From contig JBOGED010000055.1 of the NCBI GenBank assembly GCA_050743625.1, positions 1-5,299 of the forward strand: a stretch of 5,299 nucleotides of DNA, read 5' to 3'. The position numbers and the translations under genes were made by a program. Positions 1 to 5,299 of the stretch are shown here, one piece after another (positions within the stretch are counted from its first letter, which is position 1; the number at the start of each line of letters is the position of its first letter). The notes under the pieces are model-generated. The model saw only the letters and a program-made list of their open reading frames with translations. It did no database searches and was not told the origin of the DNA. Source of the DNA: JBOGED01 sp050743625. Lineage in GTDB: Bacteria > Actinomycetota > Nitriliruptoria > Euzebyales > Egibacteraceae.

Positions 1-635
1 GCCACCGCCTCCACCCAGCCGGTGTGGCCCTCCAAGACCTGCGGGGGCCGGCCGCTGTCCAGGTCCCAGATCCGCACCGTGTCGTCGTAGCCGCCGCCGG
101 TGACGATGCGCCCGTCTGCGGTCACCGCCACCGCGCGCACCCCGCCGGTGTGGCCCTCCAAGACCTGCGGGGGCCGGCCGCTGTCCAGGTCCCAGATCCG
201 CACCGTGTCGTCGTAGCCGCCGCCGGAGGCGATGCGCCCGTCCGCAGCCACCGCCACCGCCTCCACCCAGCCGGTGTGGCCCTCCAAGACCTGCGGGGGC
301 CGGCCGCTGTCCAGGTCCCAGATCCGCACGCCGCCGTCGCCGCCGGTGACGACGCGTCCGTCCGCGGTCACCGCCACCGCGCGCACCCCGCCGGTGTGGC
401 CCTTCAGGACCTGTGGGGGCCGGCCGCTGTCCAGGTCCCAGATCCGCACCGTACCGCCGTAGCCGCCGGAGACGACGCGCCCGTCCGCGGTCACCGCCAC
501 CGCGCGCACCCCGCCGGTGTGGCCCTCCAAGACCCGTAAGGGTTGGCCCGTCGCGCTATCCCAGATCCGCACGCCGCCGTCGCCGTGACCGGTGACGATC
601 AGGTCGCTTGCCACGGCCACGGCGTTGACGCGCGA
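1..635 (-). repeat. Tandem WD40 repeats, near-identical copies at 120-126 bp spacing
   Basis: Read on the minus strand, an initial divergent unit (residues about 724-759) is followed by four complete units starting with GHTG at residues 760, 801, 841 and 883, then a sixth cut by the window edge at 925. Each ends in VRIWD followed by a short turn, the classic WD40 signature, and the lengths of 40-42 residues fit one propeller blade each. On the plus strand the repeated block starts at 19, 145, 271, 391 and 514. A 59-bp core is identical at 19, 145 and 271 and has three differences at 391. Closed propellers usually need about seven blades, so more copies probably lie beyond the left edge. Such DNA identity implies recent duplication or gene conversion, and it makes copy number prone to change and to assembly collapse. 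Confidence 0.93.
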
Positions 636-2801
636 GCGGCTGCTGATCTGTGGAGCGGCTGGCAATCCCGGGCGCGCCGCGCCGAAGTTGCTGTGCGCCG
701 ATGCCAGGTCATCGGGGTCCAGGCTGGCTCCGACGAGCGCTGCCCGGTCGAGGCAGCTGCCGTTCATCGTCGCGCCCCTGATGTCCGCGCCGAGCAGCCG
801 CGCCTGCGTGAGGTCGGCGCCGGTGAGGTCGGCGCCGGTGAGGTCGGCGCGATCGAGCCGGGCGGCGACGAGGGTCACATCCCGGAGGTTGGCATCACGG
901 AGCACGGCGTCTTCGAACACCGAGCCCTCGAGGTCGGCGCCCTCGAAGCTGGCGCCGGTCAGATCTTGGCCGGCGAAGTCGCGCCCGCGCAGGTCCTGGC
1001 CCGCGTAGTTCGCCGCATCTACCGTCACCCCCCCGCGCTGGAGGATCAACGCCGCGTTCGCCTTGGCCGCTGGCCCGGGCGCGCCCGCAGCCGTGGCGGT
1101 AGCCCGAGCCCACTCTATTACCGCCTCGCCAGCAAGATCGCGGAGGAAGTCGGCCATCAGCGGGGTGAGCTCCGCGTCGGCGAGCGCGTCGTCGAGCGCG
1201 GCCGGCCCGTGCTCGGAGAGCCGGCAAACCGCGTCGTTCGCGACGAGCCACTCCATGACCGATTGGTGGATGAAGCCGAACTCACCTTCGCCCCGCCGGA
1301 CGAGCAAGGTACCGGACCCGACGGCCTGGGCGGCTTCGGCGCGGCGCATCTCCAAACCCGCCAGGTCGAGGCCCTCGGCGGCCAGCGGCTCCAGCTCGTC
1401 GAGCGTCACGCCGCGACTCCCGGTCTGCCACAGCGACCGCGCGATGCCGGTCACCGCCGCCAGCCGCTGGGTGCCCGTCATCGGGGGGAGGCCACCCTCC
1501 TGCGTGTGCCGTTTCTCCTCGTGCTCGAGCCACTTTTCGATCAAGAGCCGGTACAGCGCCCCCGCCGTCGCCGCGCCCGATCGGGTGGCGATCTTCCGCA
1601 GGTCGTCCTCAGTGATGACGCCCTCGTCGAGCCAGCCGATCATAAACGTGAGCATCCGGGGGTTGCTCGCGAGGTCCAGCAGGTCGGGAAGGTCACTCAG
1701 CAGATCCAGGAACGAGGCCGCGCGTGCCTCGTCCTGCTTGAACGCGGCGACGACCAACGCGCGCCGCTGGCCCTCGTCGAGCGGGAACAGCTTCATGATC
1801 CGCGAGCCCGCGAGTTGGCCGACCTCGGCGCCGAGCGCCGTGCGGATCGCCTGATCGGTCGCGAAGTACTGGAGGCGGCTGGTCACGACGATCTTCGCCG
1901 CCCCGCCCGCCGCCTGGCGTAGGGTGCGAAAGTGGTGAGGTACACGCTCGTAGCTCGTGCGCAGGGCCAGCTCGTCGAACCCGTCGAACAGCAGGACGAT
2001 CCTGCCTTGCCGCAGCAGGTAGTCGAACGACCGGTGGTAGAAGGCCTCCCGCCTGGCGGCCATGTGTTGGGCGAGCAGCTCGTCGAGTGACCGGCCCTTC
2101 TCCAGGTCCCGCATCGTCACGAGCACGGGGACGAGGTCCGGCCGGCGCCGTTGCAGCTCGACCGCGACCTTGTGCAGCAGGAACGTCTTGCCCGTGCCGA
2201 AGTCGCCGAGCACGAGCACGAACCGGGGTTGATCGGTGTCGAGCAGGTCAAGGACCCTGGTCGCCGCGGCATCGCCCCCCTCCGCCGGCTGGCCCAGCGG
2301 CGCCCAGATCTTGTCGACGTAGAGGTCCAGAGGGTAATCGGCGTCGCCGCGCAGCCCGCGCTGCTGCTCCCGCACGTACGTGGTGTGGTCCCACACCTGC
2401 TGCTGATAATCCGCGAACGCGTGTAACCGGACGCGGTGCTCGCTCGCGTGCCGGACCAGCGCCTCGGGGACGGGCTCGCCACGGTAGACGAGCTGCGGGG
2501 TGCGGTCCCGCCCGTGCCGCTCGCAGACCAAGGCCATGAACTGGTCGACGACCTCGGCGGTCAGCCGCCCCTCGTACGCCCCGACCGGGTATTCCTCCAC
2601 GAACTGGCCGCCGTAGCGGACGAGCAGGTAGCCGAGGGGAGGCGTCTCGCCGGCCACACGCTCGACGATCTCCGCGTCCGCCATGTCGGGGTCTTGCGCC
2701 AGCCGCAGCTCGCAGACCTCGCGTACCTGGTCAAGAAAGTCCCCGCCGGGGCGGTCGAACCGCTCCCGATCCCCTCGACGACCTCGCCCCTCACGCTCCA
2801 C
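1..2801 (-). CDS. NACHT NTPase with pentapeptide and WD40 repeats (STAND/NLR-like), C-terminus cut by window edge
   Basis: One open minus-strand frame gives at least 933 residues from GTG 2799-2801 and reaches the left edge without a stop. Numbering from that GTG: Walker A GDFGTGKT at 199-206 (Lys205), Walker B LLFDGFDEL with Asp273 and DE 276-277, a TSR motif at 307-309, SNPRML at 379-384 and a FIHQSVMEWL motif around His512. Together these define a NACHT domain. Eighteen pentapeptide units follow at about 603-692, then WD40 repeats from about 724. Residues 1-198 include LVYRGEP near 104-110 and FADYQ near 128-133. I recall this kind of segment before NACHT in other actinobacterial proteins but cannot assign it a fold. 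By family knowledge such STAND proteins are soluble switches that oligomerise on ligand sensing, several of them in anti-phage defence; the ligand here is unknown. The start is uncertain: an in-frame stop lies at 2847-2849, GTG 2801 is the first start after it, and ATG 2682-2684 is the alternative. Neither has a strong ribosome site. Two TTA codons occur, at 537-539 and 2424-2426. Confidence 0.92.
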   Translation of the reverse strand, partial: MEREGRGRRGDRERFDRPGGDFLDQVREVCELRLAQDPDMADAEIVERVAGETPPLGYLLVRYGGQFVEEYPVGAYEGRLTAEVVDQFMALVCERHGRDRTPQLVYRGEPVPEALVRHASEHRVRLHAFADYQQQVWDHTTYVREQQRGLRGDADYPLDLYVDKIWAPLGQPAEGGDAAATRVLDLLDTDQPRFVLVLGDFGTGKTFLLHKVAVELQRRRPDLVPVLVTMRDLEKGRSLDELLAQHMAARREAFYHRSFDYLLRQGRIVLLFDGFDELALRTSYERVPHHFRTLRQAAGGAAKIVVTSRLQYFATDQAIRTALGAEVGQLAGSRIMKLFPLDEGQRRALVVAAFKQDEARAASFLDLLSDLPDLLDLASNPRMLTFMIGWLDEGVITEDDLRKIATRSGAATAGALYRLLIEKWLEHEEKRHTQEGGLPPMTGTQRLAAVTGIARSLWQTGSRGVTLDELEPLAAEGLDLAGLEMRRAEAAQAVGSGTLLVRRGEGEFGFIHQSVMEWLVANDAVCRLSEHGPAALDDALADAELTPLMADFLRDLAGEAVIEWARATATAAGAPGPAAKANAALILQRGGVTVDAANYAGQDLRGRDFAGQDLTGASFEGADLEGSVFEDAVLRDANLRDVTLVAARLDRADLTGADLTGADLTQARLLGADIRGATMNGSCLDRAALVGASLDPDDLASAHSNFGAARPGLPAAPQISSRSRVNAVAVASDLIVTGHGDGGVRIWDSATGQPLRVLEGHTGGVRAVAVTADGRVVSGGYGGTVRIWDLDSGRPPQVLKGHTGGVRAVAVTADGRVVTGGDGGVRIWDLDSGRPPQVLEGHTGWVEAVAVAADGRIASGGGYDDTVRIWDLDSGRPPQVLEGHTGGVRAVAVTADGRIVTGGGYDDTVRIWDLDSGRPPQVLEGHTGWVEAV
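726..995 (-). repeat. Pentapeptide-repeat region, 18 consecutive units
   Basis: The frame gives a run of five-residue units with Leu, Phe, Ile or Met at the centre and usually small or acidic residues before it (for example DLRGR, DFAGQ, DLTGA, SFEGA, DLEGS). It covers residues about 603-692 of the NACHT protein. Pentapeptide repeats fold into a right-handed quadrilateral beta-helix, and eighteen units give about four and a half turns. Here the helix would sit as a rigid stalk between the NACHT switch and the WD40 sensor. Within it, at 810-850, a 15-bp unit encoding LTGAD is repeated perfectly twice and then partly a third time, a sign of recent slippage growth. Confidence 0.9.
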
Positions 2802-2909
2802 AACCCGGATGCTACGCCCCGATGAGCGACCGCAGTGTCCGTTTCCTCATCGGAGCGTGTACCTGGAGCTACGCCTGGCCTGCCCGCCCCAACGGTCATA
2901 CAGCTCAGG

Positions 2910-2916
2910 TATAAAT
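2910..2916 (+). promoter_or_regulatory. Candidate -10 element (TATAAAT)
   Basis: TATAAAT stands out as an AT island in G+C-rich surroundings and matches the sigma-70 -10 consensus closely. It would leave a leader of roughly 100 bases before the proposed regulator start at 3026. No good TTGACA-like -35 lies 16-18 bases upstream, so this is a weak call. The opposite strand around it also contains TATACC, so it could serve the NACHT gene instead. Confidence 0.35.
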
Positions 2917-2922
2917 CCGGGC

Positions 2923-2950
2923 ATGCGCGGCCTGCATGACGCAGGCGCAT
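2923..2950. repeat. Interrupted inverted repeat, possible operator or leader hairpin
   Basis: Arms GCCTGC (2930-2935) and GCAGGC (2941-2946) enclose a 5-base loop. Outside them ATGC (2923-2926) pairs with GCAT (2947-2950) after a three-base bulge on the left. It lies just downstream of the candidate -10, a position suited either to an operator for the neighbouring helix-turn-helix regulator or to a hairpin in its transcript. The upstream alternative ATG of the regulator (2936) falls inside the loop, which argues against that start. Confidence 0.45.
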
Positions 2951-3014
2951 CAGGCAGGCGTGGGAGGATTACACTCGGCGCGTATCGTCACGACCACCAC
3001 GGACATAGACATTC

Positions 3015-3020
3015 GGGGGA
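3015..3020 (+). promoter_or_regulatory. Ribosome binding site supporting regulator start at 3026
   Basis: GGGGGA ends five bases before ATG 3026. This spacing favours 3026 over ATG 3035 (14 bases away) and over the upstream in-frame ATG 2936, which has no comparable purine run in front of it. Confidence 0.6.
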
Positions 3021-3025
3021 CCAGG

Positions 3026-4162
3026 ATGGGCACGATGACGAGCAGTTTCCCTGCAAGACGCTATTGCCCCTCATGCGGATCCCGTCTTGCCCATGACAAC
3101 ACCGACACGCTTTGTGCGCTGTGCCGCAACAACGCTCGAGATGCCATTCGGCATCCACCGACCGTTCCGCCCGACTTCTGGGAGACCGACCAACTAAAAG
3201 AAGCGTTGGCTACTTGGCATATCGGCGGTGTCATCCGCGCTTATCGCCACCATCCCTTCCACGGACCGAGCCCCTTAGCCCAAGAGCTGGTGGCCGGCTG
3301 GCTTGGTATGACACAATCGCAACTCAGCCGAATCGAGCATGGTCGACCAATCAAAGATCTCGACCGGCTGATCCGCTGGGCGCAGATTCTGCGTATTCCC
3401 CGTGAGTGCTTGTGGTTCAAGTTGCCGGAGCAGCGAGCAAGCATGTCCGCACGTTGCCAGAATCGAGAGTTCACCGCGGACACGCTTCATGCCCCGCTCG
3501 GAAAGCAAAATTTCGGAAGCCCAGAACTCGCCTCCTTACTGAGCGACTTGGTCACCGATCGGATCCCGTTGCTCGACACGAGCCTGGAGGGTGCGCGTAT
3601 CGGTGTTGTGGCGCTGGACGGCATGTCATTGCCGAAGCGAGCTGAGTTATTACTGAAGCTTTTTCTCCAATTAGACGACGAGCTAGGTGGCGATGTGCTA
3701 TATCCGCCGCTGTCGCGGTACGTCGATCGGTTGGCGGTCAACGTCAAGGAAGGGGCGCGTGACGATCTCGCCGCATTCGGCCAGCTCGCTCAGATGGCTG
3801 GTTGGCTGGCGCTCGACGCGAACCATCAGGCGGCAGCGAGGCGCTACCTCACCACAACCATTTATGTCGCCCACGAAGTAGACGACCCGGCCTTAGCGGC
3901 CAATTCGCTTGCCTACATGAGCTTGCAGGAGACATACCGCGCTCGCCCCACTTCAGCACGTTCCCTGGCACAGACAGCCTTTGGGAGTTGGCAACGGCAG
4001 GATGACGCCGCTCACAAAGACGGTGCTTGGAACGCGCCTCGCCCGAGCCCATGCGGGCCTGCGCCAGAGCACCGACTGCCTGCGTACGCTCGATCAGGTA
4101 CGAGTAGTTTTCGCCCAACATGGCCAGCGAGAAGAGCCGCTGTGGGTCGCCTATGTCGATGA
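3026..4162 (+). CDS. 5' part of the regulator: zinc ribbon and helix-turn-helix DNA-binding domain
   Basis: As the DNA stands this frame makes 378 residues, of which about 318 are authentic and the last 60 or so are out-of-frame sequence rich in Pro, Arg and Ala. From ATG 3026, CPSCG at 14-18 and CALC at 30-33 form a four-cysteine zinc ribbon. Residues about 66-134 carry a helix-turn-helix of XRE/Cro-C1 type, including GWLGMTQSQLSRIEHG at 91-106, where the recognition helix lies, and a following DLDRLIRWAQILRIP helix. Helical sequence that resembles TPR-type repeats starts after about 190. The role inferred from the family is a cytoplasmic transcription regulator. The genes it controls are unknown; the divergent NACHT promoter region is the obvious candidate. 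It contains six TTA codons at 3275, 3536, 3647, 3650, 3671 and 3893. An upstream in-frame ATG at 2936 would add 30 unconvincing residues. Confidence 0.78.
   Translation: MGTMTSSFPARRYCPSCGSRLAHDNTDTLCALCRNNARDAIRHPPTVPPDFWETDQLKEALATWHIGGVIRAYRHHPFHGPSPLAQELVAGWLGMTQSQLSRIEHGRPIKDLDRLIRWAQILRIPRECLWFKLPEQRASMSARCQNREFTADTLHAPLGKQNFGSPELASLLSDLVTDRIPLLDTSLEGARIGVVALDGMSLPKRAELLLKLFLQLDDELGGDVLYPPLSRYVDRLAVNVKEGARDDLAAFGQLAQMAGWLALDANHQAAARRYLTTTIYVAHEVDDPALAANSLAYMSLQETYRARPTSARSLAQTAFGSWQRQDDAAHKDGAWNAPRPSPCGPAPEHRLPAYARSGTSSFRPTWPARRAAVGRLCR
3977..3986 (+). other. Frameshift site in the regulator (GCC TTT GGG)
   Basis: Upstream, codons start at positions such as 3977 (GCC) and 3980 (TTT). 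Downstream, the plausible protein continues with codons starting at 3981 (TTG) and 3984 (GGA). One extra base in the T run at 3980-3982 explains the switch. The exact base cannot be fixed because the three Ts are equivalent. Confidence 0.7.
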
Positions 4163-4529
4163 GGTTGAGATTGCGGCCCAAGAGGGCGCGTGCTACTTGG
4201 ACCTTGGAATGACCGCAGAGGCTGCCGCCGCCCTGACCCGTGCCCTTGATCTCCTCGAGGCATGCGCGCCCCACCGAGTCCGGGATCAGATACATTACCT
4301 CACGCGTCTTGCCAAGTGTTACCTGCTGGACCGAGAAGTCGAGCGAGCTTGCGAGACCGCATCTGAGGCGTTGGCATTGGACGACGCCATTGGATCCGCA
4401 CGCGTTGCCGAACGGCTCACGGAATTCTATGACGCGTTGGAGCCGTTCGGCGACAACGAGGCAGCACGAGATTTTCGTGAGCTCTTCGCGACCGTCATGG
4501 CCTTGCGCCAACGACCGTCTTACTCGTGA
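3981..4529 (+). CDS. 3' part of the regulator: TPR-like helical domain in the shifted frame
   Basis: This is the continuation of the regulator after the frameshift, about 182 residues if read from TTG 3981, or 175 from ATG 4002. It is composed of amphipathic helices in pairs, for example AYVDEVEIAAQEGACYLDLG, followed by AEAAAALTRALDLLE, then LTRLAKCYLLDREVERACETASEALAL. This A-x-x-LG-x-A spacing resembles tetratricopeptide repeats. There is no DNA-binding motif of its own and no strong ribosome site at an ideal distance, so independent expression is doubtful. In such regulators the helical half is thought to sense a peptide, protein or other signal. The stop overlaps the convergent HAD gene by 10 bp. 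Confidence 0.7.
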   Translation: MGVGNGRMTPLTKTVLGTRLARAHAGLRQSTDCLRTLDQVRVVFAQHGQREEPLWVAYVDEVEIAAQEGACYLDLGMTAEAAAALTRALDLLEACAPHRVRDQIHYLTRLAKCYLLDREVERACETASEALALDDAIGSARVAERLTEFYDALEPFGDNEAARDFRELFATVMALRQRPSYS

Positions 4530-5239
4530 AGTGCGCGGTCGAAGACTGCGGCCAAAAATACCTGCGTGTCAGTTAAGTCAGTGAGGACAGCGTCGGCGTG
4601 CGTGGCAGCCAGTTCCTCGACCGTGCTGCTGCCCGTTGCGACGCCGACCGCGTAGACACCGACGTCGTGAGCCGCTTGCACATCGTATGACGTGTCGCCG
4701 ATCACCACGACACGGTCTGGCCGGTAGCGTCGTCTGTGCTTCCGCACGGCTCGTTGCCAGGCCAAGCGGACGAGGGTGGCGCGTGCAATGCCGTCAGACC
4801 CGTAACCACCGACCTCGATGTCGATGTGCTCAGTCAGACCGAACACCTCAAGCTTGGTAATCGCTATCGGCTTGATATTCCCCGTGACGACGGTCTGCAC
4901 CACACCGTCGCGCGCCAATGCGGCAATTGCTTCCTGTGCACCGGGTAGTCTGTGTCCTTCGCGAGACATCTTCTCGCGCAGTTCGTCAGCCCCTGCCGCG
5001 AGCGCGATGTATAGCTCTTCGCACTTGGATCGAGGATCAGCGATACCGTGCAGCGCCAGCGTGTCAAAGATGATTGCCTTCTCGGTACGGCCGGCCATGT
5101 CGGCAAGCTCTTGGAGCGGCTGCTTGGTTACCTCGAGGAATGCCTTGGCGTAGATTTCTCGGCTGACCTGGCCGATGTCAACCAAGGTGCGGTCGATGTC
5201 CCAGAGGACGAGGAAGGGCTCGTTCGCCACGTCAGCCAT
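4520..5239 (-). CDS. HAD-superfamily hydrolase (phosphoglycolate phosphatase-like)
   Basis: The complete gene encodes 239 residues from ATG 5237-5239 to TAA 4520-4522. HAD motifs appear in order: motif I DIDRTLVD with nucleophile Asp14 and acid/base Asp16; motif II VVTGN with Thr119; motif III Lys129; motif IV GDTSYD with Asp182 and Asp186, which bind Mg2+. Between motifs I and II, residues about 24-95 are helical and form a C1-type cap, including MAGRTEKAIIFDTLALHGI-like sequence. Size and layout match Gph/beta-phosphoglucomutase-like phosphatases, cytosolic enzymes that remove phosphate from small molecules. The substrate cannot be read from sequence. Arg17 replaces the common Gly of DxDGT, which other HAD proteins also allow. 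No strong ribosome site precedes the start. The gene converges with the regulator and overlaps its stop by 10 bp. One TTA codon lies at 4574-4576, and G+C is similar to the regulator. Confidence 0.92.
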   Translation of the reverse strand: MADVANEPFLVLWDIDRTLVDIGQVSREIYAKAFLEVTKQPLQELADMAGRTEKAIIFDTLALHGIADPRSKCEELYIALAAGADELREKMSREGHRLPGAQEAIAALARDGVVQTVVTGNIKPIAITKLEVFGLTEHIDIEVGGYGSDGIARATLVRLAWQRAVRKHRRRYRPDRVVVIGDTSYDVQAAHDVGVYAVGVATGSSTVEELAATHADAVLTDLTDTQVFLAAVFDRALHE

Positions 5240-5299
5240 GCGCTCATGATGCCAGCGCCCGTCGCACCGGTTCCGGTTGTTGGGGTGTCGGCTGAGGTC
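5240..5299. other. Upstream flank of the HAD gene
   Basis: These 60 bases to the window edge must contain part of the HAD promoter, but I see no clear -10/-35 pair. The only notable pattern is ACCGGTTCCGGT at 5266-5277, a short near-palindrome that could be chance. Confidence 0.4.

Larger units (their letters stand above)
2802..3025. promoter_or_regulatory. Divergent intergenic region between NACHT gene and regulator
   Basis: These 224 bases separate the two proposed start codons and must hold promoters for both directions if the starts are right. The NACHT frame continues open to 2846 but looks non-coding there. Visible signals are an AT-rich TATAAAT at 2910-2916, an interrupted inverted repeat at 2923-2950 and a purine-rich ribosome site at 3015-3020. 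I see no convincing -35 box at normal spacing for either strand, and no long-protein signal. Confidence 0.6.
3026..4529 (+). pseudogene. Zinc-ribbon XRE-type regulator with TPR-like C-terminus, interrupted by a 1-base frameshift
   Basis: Two frames together make one recognisable protein. Frame one is convincing up to about base 3979 (ending SLAQTA), and frame two from about 3981 continues with GVGNGRMTPLTKTVLGTRLARAHAGL-like helical sequence. Removing one T of the TTT at 3980-3982 joins them as AQTA-LGVGNG and gives an intact 500-residue protein ending at the stop 4527-4529; the length is then exactly divisible by three. The join, not either half, matches the usual plan of these actinobacterial regulators: N-terminal DNA-binding part, then a long all-helical repeat domain. 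The cause may be a genuine inactivating mutation, a sequencing error, or much less likely a programmed +1 shift, since no classical slippery codon with a stop is present. Sampled lines of 48-60% G+C fall well below the NACHT gene. Confidence 0.8.

Noticed and set aside
1..522. Regularly spaced repeats considered as a CRISPR array
   Set aside because: The period is 120-126 bp, always a multiple of three, and the whole unit is coding WD40 sequence. There are no unique spacers between short repeats.
24..539. Plus-strand open frame of 171 codons built of repeated VALQDLRGPAAVQVPDPH-like units
   Set aside because: It is the antisense of the WD40 array. The minus strand gives clear WD40 blades, while this frame gives only low-complexity repeats.
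543..1922. Plus-strand open frame of 459 codons
   Set aside because: It lies opposite the NACHT and pentapeptide coding sequence and mirrors the repeats (EVGAGEVGA). No recognisable domain; typical of long antisense frames in high-GC DNA.
2087..2825. Several plus-strand and off-frame minus-strand open frames across the N-terminal region of the NACHT gene
   Set aside because: Arg/Pro/Ala-rich shadow translations. The frame that carries Walker A continues unbroken through this stretch.
2561..2950. Minus-strand frame of 129 codons starting at 2950, considered as a missing effector or N-terminal exon-like piece of the NACHT gene
   Set aside because: It is in another frame, shows no effector motif, and its second half is a shadow of the NACHT N-terminal region.
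2936..3025. Earlier regulator start at ATG 2936
   Set aside because: It sits in the loop of the inverted repeat, has no suitable ribosome site, and the added residues look non-coding. ATG 3026 has GGGGGA at five bases.
3977..3986. Programmed +1 ribosomal frameshift
   Set aside because: There is no stop codon or rare codon at the shift point and no clear stimulator. A simple one-base indel or read error is more likely, though not excluded.
3849..4511. Minus-strand open frame of 220 codons opposite the regulator
   Set aside because: It is antisense to convincing TPR-like sequence, crosses the frameshift, and has no known motif.

Overview
The window looks like chromosomal or accessory DNA of a high-GC actinobacterium. 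Sampled 60-base lines run at about 75% G+C in the left gene and 48-60% in the two right-hand genes. Codon use is strongly G/C-biased at third positions on the left, and all three gene families are ones I associate with Streptomyces-like actinomycetes. The genus is an inference, not read directly from the sequence.

Layout. (1) From the left edge to about 2801, on the minus strand, runs one uninterrupted reading frame for a large STAND/NLR-like protein. It has an N-terminal region of unassigned function, a NACHT NTPase with Walker A, Walker B and the downstream NACHT motifs, a pentapeptide-repeat segment, and a tandem array of nearly identical WD40 repeats that runs off the left edge. (2) From 2802 to 3025 lies a divergent intergenic region with an AT-rich promoter-like hexamer and a nearby interrupted inverted repeat. 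(3) From 3026 to 4529, on the plus strand, is a zinc-ribbon plus XRE-type helix-turn-helix regulator with a long helical, TPR-like C-terminal half. It is broken by a one-base frameshift near 3980, so it reads as two overlapping frames. (4) From 4520 to 5239, on the minus strand, is a complete HAD-superfamily phosphatase-like hydrolase that overlaps the end of the regulator tail to tail by 10 bp. (5) The last 60 bases hold only the upstream flank of the HAD gene. I see no tRNA, rRNA, insertion sequence, CRISPR array or origin.

How it may work together. The NACHT protein has the plan of an innate-immunity or signalling switch: a nucleotide-driven oligomerising core with a repeat-built sensor. 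The WD40 copies are almost identical in DNA yet carry two alternating surface types. This suggests a rapidly diversifying recognition module like those of fungal NWD proteins and other conflict systems. The divergent regulator could control both itself and the NACHT gene through the shared intergenic region, but its frameshift implies that control may be lost or altered. Nothing visible ties the HAD hydrolase mechanistically to the NACHT protein. The G+C step between the NACHT gene and the regulator/HAD pair suggests the two blocks have different histories.
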